From: Falsiroseomonas frigidaquae
Lineage (GTDB): Bacteria; Pseudomonadota; Alphaproteobacteria; Acetobacterales; Acetobacteraceae
NCBI RefSeq assembly: GCF_012163145.1
Contig: NZ_JAAVTX010000005.1
Location: 558,001 to 622,000 of the forward strand
Length of the DNA stretch: 64,000 bases
Direction of reading: 5' to 3'
Position 1 is the first letter of the stretch. Each line of letters begins with the position of its first letter. Both the position numbers and the translations under genes were made by a program. Shown here in pieces: positions 18,059 through 26,716 of the stretch. The notes below the pieces were generated by a model. It worked only from the letters and a program-made list of their open reading frames with translations. It had not been told where the DNA came from and searched no databases.

Positions 18059-19555
18059 TCAAGTCTCGTCCCAATCCGCCACCAGCCGGTCGAGCAGCCG
18101 CACGCCATAGGCGGTGGCGCCCTTCGGGATGGTGGGGTGGTCCTTGCTGGTCCAGGCGGTGCCGGCGATGTCCAGATGCGCCCAGGGCATCGGCCCGTCC
18201 TTGGTGTTGACGAAGCGCTGGATGAACTGCGCCGCCGTCACCGCCCCACCCGGCCGGCCGCCGACATTCTTCATGTCCGCGATCTCGGAGCGCAGCGCCT
18301 TGTCATAGGCCTCGCCCAGCGGCATCCGCCAGGCGCCTTCCCCGGTCTGCTTGGCCGCCGCCAGGATGCGCTGCGCAAGGTCGTCGTCATTGGCGAAGAG
18401 GCCGGCATGTTCATGGCCGAGGGCCACGATGATGGCGCCGGTCAGCGTCGCCAGGTCGATCATGCAGCGCGGCGCGAAGCGTTCCTGGCAGTACCAGAGC
18501 ACATCGGCCAGCACGAGGCGGCCTTCCGCGTCGGTGTTGATCACCTCGATGGTCTGGCCGGAATAGGATTTCACCACATCGCCCGGCCGCTGCGCGGTGC
18601 CCGATGGCATGTTCTCCACCAGGCCCACGATGCCCACTACATCGGCCTTGGCCTTGCGCCCGGCGAGTGCCGCCATCAGCCCCACCACGGTGCCGGCGCC
18701 GGCCATGTCCCACTTCATGTCCTCCATCCCGCCGGCGGGCTTGATGGAGATGCCGCCGGTGTCGAAGGTGACGCCCTTGCCGATGAAGGCGAAGGGCTTG
18801 CCCTTGCGGCCCTTCGGCGCGCCCTTCCACTGCATCACCACCATCCGCGGCTCCACCGCGCTGCCCTGGGAAACGCCGAGCAGCGCGCCGAAGCCGAGGC
18901 GCTTCATCTCCTTCGGGCCGAGGATCTCGACCTCCACGCCCAGCTTCTCCAGCGCCTTGCAGCGATCGGCGAATTCGACCGGGTGCAGCACGTTGGGCGG
19001 CTCACTGACCAGTTCCCGGGTCAGGAACACGCCATCCGCCACGGCGCGCAGCGGCGCGAAGGCCTGCTTGGCGGCGGTGGTGTCGGCGGTGGCGAAGGCG
19101 ATGCGTTCCAGCTTCGGCTTGTCCTCCTCCTTCTCCTTCGTCCGGTAGCGGTCGAAGCGCCAGGCGCGCAGCAGGGCGCCCATGGCCAGCGAGGCGGCCA
19201 TGGCGGGGGCCAGCGCATCGGCGGCGACCGTCGCCTCCCGGTCCTGGTTGATGGCCGGGATCATGGCGCCGCCGGCGGCCTCGGCGACCAGCGGGGTGAG
19301 GTCGGCGGGCTTGCCGAGGCCGATGGCGACCACCTTGGCCAAGCCCCCGCCCGGCGCCCAAAGCGTGGTGGATTGGCCCTTGCGGCCCTTGAAGCCCGCA
19401 GCCTCCAGCGCGCGGGACAGGGCGCCGCCGGCCGCCGCATCGGCTTCCGCCGCCAGGCCGGTCCATGGGACGTTGGGCGTATCGGCTTCGTGAAGCGGCA
19501 GGACCAGGGTGCCGGAGCGCGGCAGAGCGGGCTTCGCGAAGGCGATATCGGGCAT
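18059..19555 (-). CDS. pepA: Leucyl aminopeptidase (M17)
   Basis: A 498-residue enzyme with the canonical signature NTDAEGRL, metal/catalytic region GKGVTFDTGGISIKPAGGM...MKWDMAGAG and the C-terminal PWAHLDIAGTAW. The N-terminal half has the variable M17 domain. It matches the usual size of PepA. The second, diverged copy follows after 33 bases, then holC, so this was probably one unit extended by gene duplication. It is divergent from cysQ. Confidence 0.95.
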   Translation of the reverse strand: MPDIAFAKPALPRSGTLVLPLHEADTPNVPWTGLAAEADAAAGGALSRALEAAGFKGRKGQSTTLWAPGGGLAKVVAIGLGKPADLTPLVAEAAGGAMIPAINQDREATVAADALAPAMAASLAMGALLRAWRFDRYRTKEKEEDKPKLERIAFATADTTAAKQAFAPLRAVADGVFLTRELVSEPPNVLHPVEFADRCKALEKLGVEVEILGPKEMKRLGFGALLGVSQGSAVEPRMVVMQWKGAPKGRKGKPFAFIGKGVTFDTGGISIKPAGGMEDMKWDMAGAGTVVGLMAALAGRKAKADVVGIVGLVENMPSGTAQRPGDVVKSYSGQTIEVINTDAEGRLVLADVLWYCQERFAPRCMIDLATLTGAIIVALGHEHAGLFANDDDLAQRILAAAKQTGEGAWRMPLGEAYDKALRSEIADMKNVGGRPGGAVTAAQFIQRFVNTKDGPMPWAHLDIAGTAWTSKDHPTIPKGATAYGVRLLDRLVADWDET

Positions 19556-19696
19556 GAGGTTCCGTTCCGGCGTTTTGCTGGTTCCAGCCTATCATCCCAT
19601 TGTCACGATGAAACCGCCACTTGCTGCGCAGGCAAGGCACATGCTGCGCAGGCTGGCCTCTCGCGCCGCGCGCCGCCCGCAGCTAATTCCCCTGGC

Positions 19697-20455
19697 ATGG
19701 ATGATGATGACCTGCTGGCGCTGGTGGTGCGCCTGGCCGGGGCGGCGGCGGCGGCGATCACCGCGGTCCGCGCCGCCGGCTTCGTGGTGGAGCGCAAGCG
19801 CGACCATTCCCCGGTCACCGCCGCGGATACGATCGCGGAGGCGCTGATCGTCGAGGGCCTGCGCGCTGCCGCACCCGGCATCCCGGTGGTGGCGGAGGAA
19901 GCGCATGAGGCCAGCGCCACGGCCGTGCCGGAAGGCCGCTTCTGGCTGGTGGACCCGCTGGATGGCACGCGCGACTTCGCCGCCAACCTCGATACCTTCG
20001 CGGTGAATATCGGGCTGGTGGACCACGGGCGGCCGGTTCTCGGCGCGGTGGCCCTGCCGGCATTTGGAGAAGTGTTCTCCGGCATTGTCGGGCGCGGCGC
20101 CTGGAAGCTGGATGCGGCTGGCCGCCGGCCCATCGCGGTGCGGCCGGTGCCGGCCAGCGGCGCCATCGCGGTGGCCAGCCGGGACCATCAGCGCGATCCG
20201 CGCATCATGGATTTCGTGCGGGAACGTGGCGCGCGGCTGGTGCCGATGGGATCGGCGGCCAAGCTGTGCCGGGTGGCGGAGGCGGCAGCGGACCTCTACC
20301 CGCGCCGCGGCCCGACCATGGAATGGGACACGGCGGCGCCGGAGGCGGTGCTGCTGGCCGCCGGCGGCCGCATGGCGGGCTGGGATGGCGCGCCGCTGCG
20401 CTATGGCAAGCCGGGCTGGCGCAACCCCGGCTTCCTGGCGGAGGGCGCCGCATGA
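19697..20455 (+). CDS. cysQ: 3'(2'),5'-bisphosphate nucleotidase (CysQ), inositol monophosphatase family
   Basis: A 252-residue Mg-dependent phosphatase that degrades PAP from sulfate assimilation. Family motifs are the SPVTAADTIAE loop, VVAEEAHE, the metal-binding DPLDGTRDFA, and the closing MEWDTAAPEAVL. The ATG at 19697 starts the clear homology; a longer upstream frame is antisense to pepA. The stop overlaps the tsaC/sua5 start (ATGA). An inositol-phosphatase role is a weaker alternative. Confidence 0.92.
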   Translation: MDDDDLLALVVRLAGAAAAAITAVRAAGFVVERKRDHSPVTAADTIAEALIVEGLRAAAPGIPVVAEEAHEASATAVPEGRFWLVDPLDGTRDFAANLDTFAVNIGLVDHGRPVLGAVALPAFGEVFSGIVGRGAWKLDAAGRRPIAVRPVPASGAIAVASRDHQRDPRIMDFVRERGARLVPMGSAAKLCRVAEAAADLYPRRGPTMEWDTAAPEAVLLAAGGRMAGWDGAPLRYGKPGWRNPGFLAEGAA

Positions 20456-21423
20456 CCCGCCTGCTGACCGACCCGGCCGAGGCCGCCGCCCTGCTACGCG
20501 AAGGCGCGCTGGTCGCCTTTCCCAGCGAAACTGTCTACGGCCTTGGCGCCGATGCCTGGAACGGCCGCGCCGTGGCCGCGGTATTCGAGGCCAAGGGCCG
20601 GCCCCATTTCAACCCGCTGATCTGCCATTTCGCCGAGGCCGAGGCCGCCTTCGCCGAGGTCGTGGCGGATGACCGCGCCCGCGCCCTGGCCGCCGCCTTC
20701 TGGCCCGGGCCGCTGACCCTGGTGCTGCCGCGCCGGCCCGCCTGCCGGGTGGATCTGCTGGCCGGCGCCGGGCTGGACACGCTGGCGGTGCGGGTGCCGG
20801 CACATCCCGCGACGCTCGCCATGCTGCGCGCGGCGGCGCGGCCGATCGCCGGGCCATCGGCCAACCGCTCCGGCCAGGTCAGCCCGACCAGCGCGGCGCA
20901 TGTGCTGGCCGGGCTGTCCGGGCGCATCGCAGCGGTGCTGGATGGCGGCGATTGCGCGGTGGGCGTGGAGAGCACGGTGCTCGACCTGACCGGCCCCGGC
21001 GCCGTGCTGCTGCGCCCGGGCGGGGTGCCCGCCGCGGCGATCGAGGCGGTGATCGGGCGCGTCGGCCGCCCATTGCGGCTTTCCGCCGCGGAGGCCACGC
21101 GCAGCCTGCGCAGCCCGGGGATGCTGCTGTCCCACTACGCGCCCGCCCTGCCGCTGCGGCTGGATGCGGCGGCGGTGGCGGCGGAGGAGGCGCTGCTGGC
21201 CTTCGGGCCGCATCCGCTGCCCGGCGCGGGGGCGCTGTGGAACCTCTCGCCCGGTGGCGATGTGGCGGAGGCGGCGGCGCGGCTCTTCGCCGGGCTGCGC
21301 TGGCTGGATGCGGAGGGGCAGCGCCTGGGGCTGAAGGGCATTGCCGCCATGCCGGTGCCGCTTGACGGCCTGGGCGAGGCGATCGCCGACCGGCTGGCGC
21401 GGGCGGCCGCACCGCGGGGCTGA
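20452..21423 (+). CDS. L-threonylcarbamoyladenylate synthase (Sua5/YwlC type)
   Basis: Makes threonylcarbamoyl-AMP for the t6A37 modification of tRNAs that read ANN codons. The YrdC domain is at residues 1-200, with VAFPSETVYGLGADA, KGRPHFNPLICH, FWPGPLTLVL and AGPSANRSGQVSPT. A C-terminal Sua5 domain (MLLSHYAPALPLRL onward) makes it the long form at 323 residues, not the short TsaC. It is translationally coupled to cysQ. Confidence 0.95.
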   Translation: MTRLLTDPAEAAALLREGALVAFPSETVYGLGADAWNGRAVAAVFEAKGRPHFNPLICHFAEAEAAFAEVVADDRARALAAAFWPGPLTLVLPRRPACRVDLLAGAGLDTLAVRVPAHPATLAMLRAAARPIAGPSANRSGQVSPTSAAHVLAGLSGRIAAVLDGGDCAVGVESTVLDLTGPGAVLLRPGGVPAAAIEAVIGRVGRPLRLSAAEATRSLRSPGMLLSHYAPALPLRLDAAAVAAEEALLAFGPHPLPGAGALWNLSPGGDVAEAAARLFAGLRWLDAEGQRLGLKGIAAMPVPLDGLGEAIADRLARAAAPRG

Positions 21424-21502
21424 AGCGGGACGTCTCATGGCCCGTCCCCCATTTTGGAGGAGCAGGGCTTGCCGCCGACCCGGCGCGCCGGGTGGGCGAG
21501 GT

Positions 21503-22039
21503 TCAGGCGCTCTCGCTGCCGCGGGACGCCTGGTCGGGCTGGTAGGCCTTCAGCGCGCGTTCCAGCATCGCGCTGAGCTGGGCCGCCACCTCCGTCTCGG
21601 TCCCGGTGCTGCCGGTCTCCTGCGCGCCGAACAGCACGCCAAGCATCCGATCGCTCAGGGAGCCGGTGGCGCCGGGGGGCGGACCCTCCGGCCTCGGCCC
21701 GGGCGGGCGGCCGGCCGGCCCCTGGTCCAGCTCGGTGGCGGAGATGCCGCCATCGCCATCGGTGTCGAGCAGGCCGAAGACCTGTTCGACCGTCGCCCGC
21801 GCCAGCTGCCCCGGCACGGATTGCGCCACTTCGCCGGCGGCAGGGCTTGCCGGATCCCCGGCAGGTCTTGCCGGCGCCGCTTCCCCACCCCCGGCCGTTC
21901 TTGCCGGTCGGGCCGGGCGGACCTCCTCCGGCGAGAGCCTGCCATCGGCATCCTCGTCGGCGCGGGCGAACAGCCTTTCGCGCCATTGTTGCAGCAGGGC
22001 GGCGTTGCCAGCGCCGCCCGACCCTGAAATCTCCATCAT
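21503..22039 (-). CDS. EF-hand protein of unknown function
   Basis: About 178 residues with two EF-hand loops: DEDADGRLSPEEV near the N-terminus and DTDGDGGISATEL in the middle, separated by Pro/Ala-rich linkers. Both loops have acidic residues at positions 1, 3, 5 and 12, so calcium binding is likely. No signal peptide is seen. The start MMEIS is chosen because AAGGAGG lies five bases before the double ATG; the longer frame would translate that site. It is divergent from another calcium-binding gene (RTX) and convergent with the threonylcarbamoyladenylate synthase gene. Confidence 0.8.
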   Translation of the reverse strand: MMEISGSGGAGNAALLQQWRERLFARADEDADGRLSPEEVRPARPARTAGGGEAAPARPAGDPASPAAGEVAQSVPGQLARATVEQVFGLLDTDGDGGISATELDQGPAGRPPGPRPEGPPPGATGSLSDRMLGVLFGAQETGSTGTETEVAAQLSAMLERALKAYQPDQASRGSESA

Positions 22040-22089
22040 GGAGCCTCCTTGCACGCGCCGGCGGGATGCCGGCGGGCAGGCCGGCCGAT

Positions 22090-22140
22090 CACGCAGCGTG
22101 CCGCGGCGCGCTGGACCGAGGCCGGATCACGGCACCGTGA
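22090..22140. promoter_or_regulatory. Two palindromes in the EF-hand/RTX divergent promoter
   Basis: CACGC-A-GCGTG (22090-22100) and TCACGG-CA-CCGTGA (22127-22140) are both exact dyads beginning with GATCACG-type half-sites. They lie in the 206-base gap between two oppositely transcribed calcium-binding protein genes. They could be paired binding sites for one regulator controlling both. No family can be assigned to the regulator. Confidence 0.45.
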
Positions 22141-22245
22141 CCGGCGCGGCGCAACAAGGCAGCGCCTATCGCGGCCAGAGGCGCGATCCCATCCGCCCCA
22201 CGCCTCCGATGCTGCTATGGCTGGCGCCACCAGAAGGAAGTCCGC

Positions 22246-22878
22246 ATGACCCGCAGCAAGACGATCATCGCACTTGACGAGGCCGATCTCGCCAAGGTGG
22301 CCGGCGGCGCCTTCCAGCAGGGTACCTTCGGCAGCGACAGCCTGTACGGCGGCACCTCCGCGGATGTGATCTTCGCCGGGGGCGGCAATGATGGTGTCGC
22401 CTCGGGCGCTGGCAACGACCAGGTCTATGGCGAGGCGGGCAATGACCACGTCAACACCGGATCGGGGAACGACATCGCCTATGGCGGCACCGGAAATGAC
22501 GCGTTGAATGGCGGCTCCGGCGCCGATGTGCTGCATGGGGAGGCTGGCGACGACGTCCTGGATGGCGGCGCCGGGGACGGTGCGGCCGATCTCGCCGATG
22601 GCGGCGCCGGGAACGACACCTTCCTGTGGGCGCCGGGCGACGGCAATGACGAGTTCCGCGGCGGTGACGGGGTGGACACGCTGAACCTGCTCGGCATGAA
22701 CCTGCAGGACCTGACGGCCGCGCTGCGCCTGGATACCCAGGGGCTGCAGATGCAGGTCACCAACAACGTCGTGACCTTCCTCGATGCGACCGGCAACCCC
22801 GCGACCTTCGGCGGGACGGTGAGCATCGGCGGCGAGACGCTGCGCTTCTCCGAGGTCGAGCGGATCAGGCTGGGCTGA
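22246..22878 (+). CDS. RTX-type calcium-binding repeat protein with double-glycine leader
   Basis: A 210-residue protein. Residues 25-125 carry glycine/aspartate nonapeptide repeats of the hemolysin type (GGGNDGVAS, GAGNDQVYG, GEAGNDHVN and so on), which form a Ca2+-filled beta-roll. The C-terminus (GETLRFSEVERIRLG) is typical of alphaproteobacterial RTX proteins exported by type I systems. Residues 10-21, LDEADLAKVAGG, fit the bacteriocin-type leader (L at -12, L at -7, V at -4, GG at -2/-1), so it may be cleaved by a peptidase-containing ABC exporter. GAAGGAAG precedes the ATG. No exporter is nearby. Confidence 0.85.
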   Translation: MTRSKTIIALDEADLAKVAGGAFQQGTFGSDSLYGGTSADVIFAGGGNDGVASGAGNDQVYGEAGNDHVNTGSGNDIAYGGTGNDALNGGSGADVLHGEAGDDVLDGGAGDGAADLADGGAGNDTFLWAPGDGNDEFRGGDGVDTLNLLGMNLQDLTAALRLDTQGLQMQVTNNVVTFLDATGNPATFGGTVSIGGETLRFSEVERIRLG

Positions 22879-22919
22879 GCCGGCCGCGCCCCCGCCCTGC
22901 GGGGACGCGGCACCACCCG

Positions 22920-23978
22920 CTACCGGTGCAGACCCTTGGCCACCAGCCAATCCTGCACAAGCTGCGCCACCTGATCGCTGTTGCGGTCCATCATGATCAT
23001 GTGGCTGTTGCCGCGGATGCCGCGCTCCGGCAGGTCCACCACATCCACGCTTCCGCCGGCCGCCCGCACGGCCTCGGCGAAGCGCACGCCGTTGCCGCGG
23101 ATGGTGGGCCAGCGGCTGTCCTGGGCGATGTAGTCGCCATAGACCATCAGCACCGGGATGTTGCGCAGCGCCGCCACCTTGGCGATGTCGCCGATCGCCG
23201 CCGGCTCGATCAGCACCAGGGCGCGCACCTTGTCCGGCCGTTCCTGCGCCGCGCGCCAGCCGAACAGGCCGGCCTGGCTATGCGCCACCACAACGGAAGG
23301 CCCGACGCGGTCGAGCAGCGCCAGATAGGCCTCCAGCGTCAGCGCATCCGTCGTGGTGAAGCGCGGCACCACCTGGCGCATGAAGTTCATGTAGCTGTCG
23401 CGGTCGGCCGGGAACTGGTTGCCGGGCAGCACCTCATTCCGCTGGAAGCTGCCCTGGCCGGCGCCGATGCGGAAGCGCTCGAAGGGATTGTCCACGGTCA
23501 GCAGAACGGGCTGGCCGCCGGTCTGCTCCGGGATCATGGACCAGCCGGCGCGGCCGCGCTCCACGGCATCCGAGACATAGGTGGGCCAGCCGCGGCGCAG
23601 GAAGAAGTTCTGCCAGCCCTCGCGGCCATCCGGCGTCGTCTCCCAGGTCACGCCGGTCAGGCCGCCGCCATGCCACAGCAGCAGCGGCGCCTGGCCGCGC
23701 GGGCCCGAGGGGACATGCGGGATCATGTACTGGGCGTACATGCCACCCATCAGGTAGGTGCCGTTCGGATCGACGCGGGCGGGCACGCCGCCGGGGGTGA
23801 ACAGCACCTCCCGCACCGGCTGGCCGGAGACTACCACTTCCCGCCCACCGACATGGAAGCTGCCCCAGCTCTGCAGGCTGACGGGCGGCGGGGTGGGGGC
23901 GGATTGCTGGGCGGCGGCCGGCATGGATGGACCGGCCACCACGGCGGCGAGCGCCATGGCGAGGATGGTCTTGTGCAT
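22920..23978 (-). CDS. Exported alpha/beta-hydrolase (esterase-like)
   Basis: A 352-residue protein with a signal peptide (MHKTILAMALAAVVAGPSMPAAAQ). The fold is shown by the oxyanion region LLLWHGGGLTG, nucleophile elbow VVAHSQAGLFG, a likely acid near PVLMVYGDYIAQDS, and a C-terminal His in IRGNSHMIMMDRNSDQ. The substrate is unknown; an ester, lactone or similar in the periplasm is possible. GGAG is about eight bases before the ATG. The LysR gene sits immediately upstream on the same strand. Confidence 0.83.
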   Translation of the reverse strand: MHKTILAMALAAVVAGPSMPAAAQQSAPTPPPVSLQSWGSFHVGGREVVVSGQPVREVLFTPGGVPARVDPNGTYLMGGMYAQYMIPHVPSGPRGQAPLLLWHGGGLTGVTWETTPDGREGWQNFFLRRGWPTYVSDAVERGRAGWSMIPEQTGGQPVLLTVDNPFERFRIGAGQGSFQRNEVLPGNQFPADRDSYMNFMRQVVPRFTTTDALTLEAYLALLDRVGPSVVVAHSQAGLFGWRAAQERPDKVRALVLIEPAAIGDIAKVAALRNIPVLMVYGDYIAQDSRWPTIRGNGVRFAEAVRAAGGSVDVVDLPERGIRGNSHMIMMDRNSDQVAQLVQDWLVAKGLHR

Positions 23979-24067
23979 GGTTTTTTCTCCCTCGAGTCCC
24001 GGCCTGGCCGGGTGCGGGGAGTGGATCACGCGGCGCGGCGGACCGCCATGCACCGGTCCGGCGCCCG

Positions 24068-25030
24068 TCAGGCCCCCATCGTCGGCCCGGCGGCGGCGAG
24101 CACGATGCCGCGCAGCCAGGCGAGGCCCGCATCGCCGTCCATCGCCTTGAGCCAGGCCATGTCGAGCCGATGCAGGCGCTCCGGCAGGGGCGAGGGCAGA
24201 ATGCGCAGGCGCAGCGCCTCCGCGAAGGGCGCAACGGCGCCGAGCGGCAGGGTGGTCACCAGGTCCGTCGCGGCGACGACATGCAGCGCCGCCTGGAAAT
24301 GCGGCACCGTGACGGCAATCCGCCGCCGCAGCCCCTGCGCCTCCAGCGCCTGGTCCATCCAGCTCAGCCGCCCGGGGAAGGAGGAGACGCGGACATGCCG
24401 CCGCGCCAGGAAGGCCGCCATGTCGAAGCATCCGGTCGCGTCCCAGCCCCGTTCGGCCAGGACGCAGACATGCGGGTCCTGGCGCAGCGCCTGCCGTTGG
24501 CAGCGCGGCGGCAGGGTGTCGATCTGGCCGAGCGCCAACTCCACCTGCCCCTCATCCAGCAGCCGAGGCAGGACCGGCCCATCCTGGTTCTGGCCGCGCG
24601 GCAGGTGGATCACCTCCAGCGAAATCGCCGGCGCGACGCTGCCGAGCGCCCTGAGCAGCAGGGGCAGCAGCGTGGCGGAGACATGGTCGTTCATGCCGAT
24701 GCGGAAGCGCCGATCGCTCGCCTCCGGCCGGAACGGCGCGGAGGGAAGGATGGCCTGCTCCAGCCCTTCCAGCGCCGCGACGGCGGCGAGGCAGAGTTCG
24801 GTGCCGCGCGGTGTCGGCACCAGGACGCCGGGGCCGCGCACGAACAGGTCATCCGCGAAGGCCAGGCGCAGCCGCTGCAGGGCGTGGCTCACGGCGGGCT
24901 GCGACAGGCCGATCATCCGGCCGGCCGCGGTGATGCCGCGGCATTTCCACAGCGCGTCCAGCACCTTCAACAGGTTGAGGTCCAGCGCCAGCAGCGACCG
25001 GATGGCCGCCATCTCATTCGTACGGTGCAT
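24068..25030 (-). CDS. LysR-family transcriptional regulator
   Basis: A 320-residue regulator. The N-terminal helix-turn-helix LDLNLLKVLDALWKCRGITAAGRMIGLSQPAVSHALQRLR is preceded by two candidate starts (25030 and 25012). The C-terminal part is a substrate-binding fold, with NDHVSATLLPLLLRALG as first strand region; it resembles the NodD/DntR-type subgroup. It diverges from the peptide-binding protein gene across 87 bases, the usual LysR layout, so that gene and perhaps the esterase are likely targets. Confidence 0.92.
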   Translation of the reverse strand: MHRTNEMAAIRSLLALDLNLLKVLDALWKCRGITAAGRMIGLSQPAVSHALQRLRLAFADDLFVRGPGVLVPTPRGTELCLAAVAALEGLEQAILPSAPFRPEASDRRFRIGMNDHVSATLLPLLLRALGSVAPAISLEVIHLPRGQNQDGPVLPRLLDEGQVELALGQIDTLPPRCQRQALRQDPHVCVLAERGWDATGCFDMAAFLARRHVRVSSFPGRLSWMDQALEAQGLRRRIAVTVPHFQAALHVVAATDLVTTLPLGAVAPFAEALRLRILPSPLPERLHRLDMAWLKAMDGDAGLAWLRGIVLAAAGPTMGA

Positions 25031-25117
25031 GGTCCGAATGCCTAGCATCGATTTGACCGATTGGCGGGGCGGCCATGACAATTCCGGCCGCTTGAATGCT
25101 GAAGGGGATGCCTCGCC

Positions 25118-26716
25118 ATGCTGCATGATCGGCCTCGGAGCCTTCGCGACGCCCGGCTGGGCCTGGCCGGACTGGCCTGCCTGGTGGCGGTGGCCGCCAA
25201 CCCGGCCAGGGCCGAGACCCTGAGCATCGGCATGGCCGGCGCCGTCACCTCGGTGGATCCGCATTTCTACAACGCCTCCCCCAACAACAGCATCGCCATG
25301 CAGATCTTCGATCGGCTGGTGGAACGCGGCGCCGATGGGGCGCTGGCGCCGGGGCTGGCCGAATCCTGGCGGCCGGTGTCCGAGCGTGTATGGGAATTCC
25401 GCCTGCGCCCCGGCGTGACCTGGCATGATGGCCGCCCGCTGACCGCCGACGACATCGCCTTCAGCTTCACCCGCGCGCGCAACGTACCGAACAGCCCCGG
25501 CGGCTTCGGCGGATTCCTGCGCAACATCGCCAGCGTCACCGGCGTCGATGCGACGACGCTGCGGATCGAGACGCGCGGCCCCTCCCCCGGCCTGCCGGGC
25601 GACCTGGTGAATGTCGCGGTGATCGCGCGCCATGTGGCGGAGGATGCGACGACCGCGGATTTCAACGCCGGCCGCGCCGCGATCGGCACCGGTGCCTTCC
25701 GCCTGCGCAGCTTCCGCCCGGGCGACCGGATCGAGCTGGAGCGCAACCCCGCCTGGTGGGGCGCGCCGGTGGCGTGGGAGGATGCGAGCTATCGCATGAT
25801 GCCCAACCCGGCTGGCCGCACCGCTGCGCTGTTGTCGGGCGATGTGGACATGATCGAGATGCCCAGCGCATCCGACCTGCCGCGGCTGCGCAACACGGCG
25901 GAGGTGGTGGTGGTCAGCGCCGCGGGCCTGCGCGTGATCTACCTTGCCCCCCGGCATGGCGATACTGCGCCGGCGCCCTTCGTCACCGCGGCGGATGGCA
26001 GCGCCCTGCCCGCCAACCCGCTGGCGCGGCGTGAGGTGCGGCAGGCGCTGTCGCTCGCCATCAACCGCACCGGCCTGGCGGAGCGCGTGCTGGAAGGTAC
26101 CGCGGCACCCACCGCGCAGATCCTGCCGCAGGGCACCTTCTCCGCCGTGCCGGCGCTGACGGTCGGCGAGGCGGCGCCCGACCGCGCCCGCGCGCTGCTC
26201 GCCGCCGCCGGCTATCCGGGCGGCTTCCGCCTGACCCTGCATGTGCCGACGGACCGCTACCCCGGCGCCACCTCCGTCGCGCAGGCCGTGGCGCAGATGT
26301 GGACGCGGATCGGCGTGCGCACCAGCGTCGCCTCCCTGCCCTGGAGCACCTATGCGACGCAGCGCGGCAGCTTCGCGATCCATGTGGTGGGGCTGGGGAA
26401 CGCGACCTTCGATGCCACCTCCATGCTGGTGAACGTGCTCGGCACGCCGGACCAGGCGCGCGGCATCGGCGCCGGCAACACCACCGGCTACGGCAACCCG
26501 GCGCTGGACAGCCTGGTGGCGCGGGCCGCCGGCACCTTCGAGGATCCGGCGCGGGAGGAGATGCTGCGCGAGGCCACGCGCCTCGCCATGGAGGATGCCG
26601 CCATCATCCCGCTGTACCACCAGACCAACAGCTGGGCGCTGCGGCGCGGCCTGACCTATGCGCCGCGGCTGGATGAGCGGACGCTGGCCAAGGACGTGCG
26701 GCGGGCGGCACCATGA
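25118..26716 (+). CDS. ABC transporter substrate-binding protein, family 5 (peptide/nickel type)
   Basis: A 532-residue periplasmic receptor with a signal peptide ending near ANPARAE. Family-5 landmarks are TSVDPHFYNASPNN, LAPGLAESWRPVSERVWEFRLRPGV, WHDGRPLTADDIAFSF, GTGAFRLRSFRPGDRIELERN and ALSLAINRTGLAERVLEG. It binds oligopeptides or similar compounds. No permease or ATPase gene follows; instead a serine hydrolase overlaps its stop (ATGA). Confidence 0.93.
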   Translation: MLHDRPRSLRDARLGLAGLACLVAVAANPARAETLSIGMAGAVTSVDPHFYNASPNNSIAMQIFDRLVERGADGALAPGLAESWRPVSERVWEFRLRPGVTWHDGRPLTADDIAFSFTRARNVPNSPGGFGGFLRNIASVTGVDATTLRIETRGPSPGLPGDLVNVAVIARHVAEDATTADFNAGRAAIGTGAFRLRSFRPGDRIELERNPAWWGAPVAWEDASYRMMPNPAGRTAALLSGDVDMIEMPSASDLPRLRNTAEVVVVSAAGLRVIYLAPRHGDTAPAPFVTAADGSALPANPLARREVRQALSLAINRTGLAERVLEGTAAPTAQILPQGTFSAVPALTVGEAAPDRARALLAAAGYPGGFRLTLHVPTDRYPGATSVAQAVAQMWTRIGVRTSVASLPWSTYATQRGSFAIHVVGLGNATFDATSMLVNVLGTPDQARGIGAGNTTGYGNPALDSLVARAAGTFEDPAREEMLREATRLAMEDAAIIPLYHQTNSWALRRGLTYAPRLDERTLAKDVRRAAP

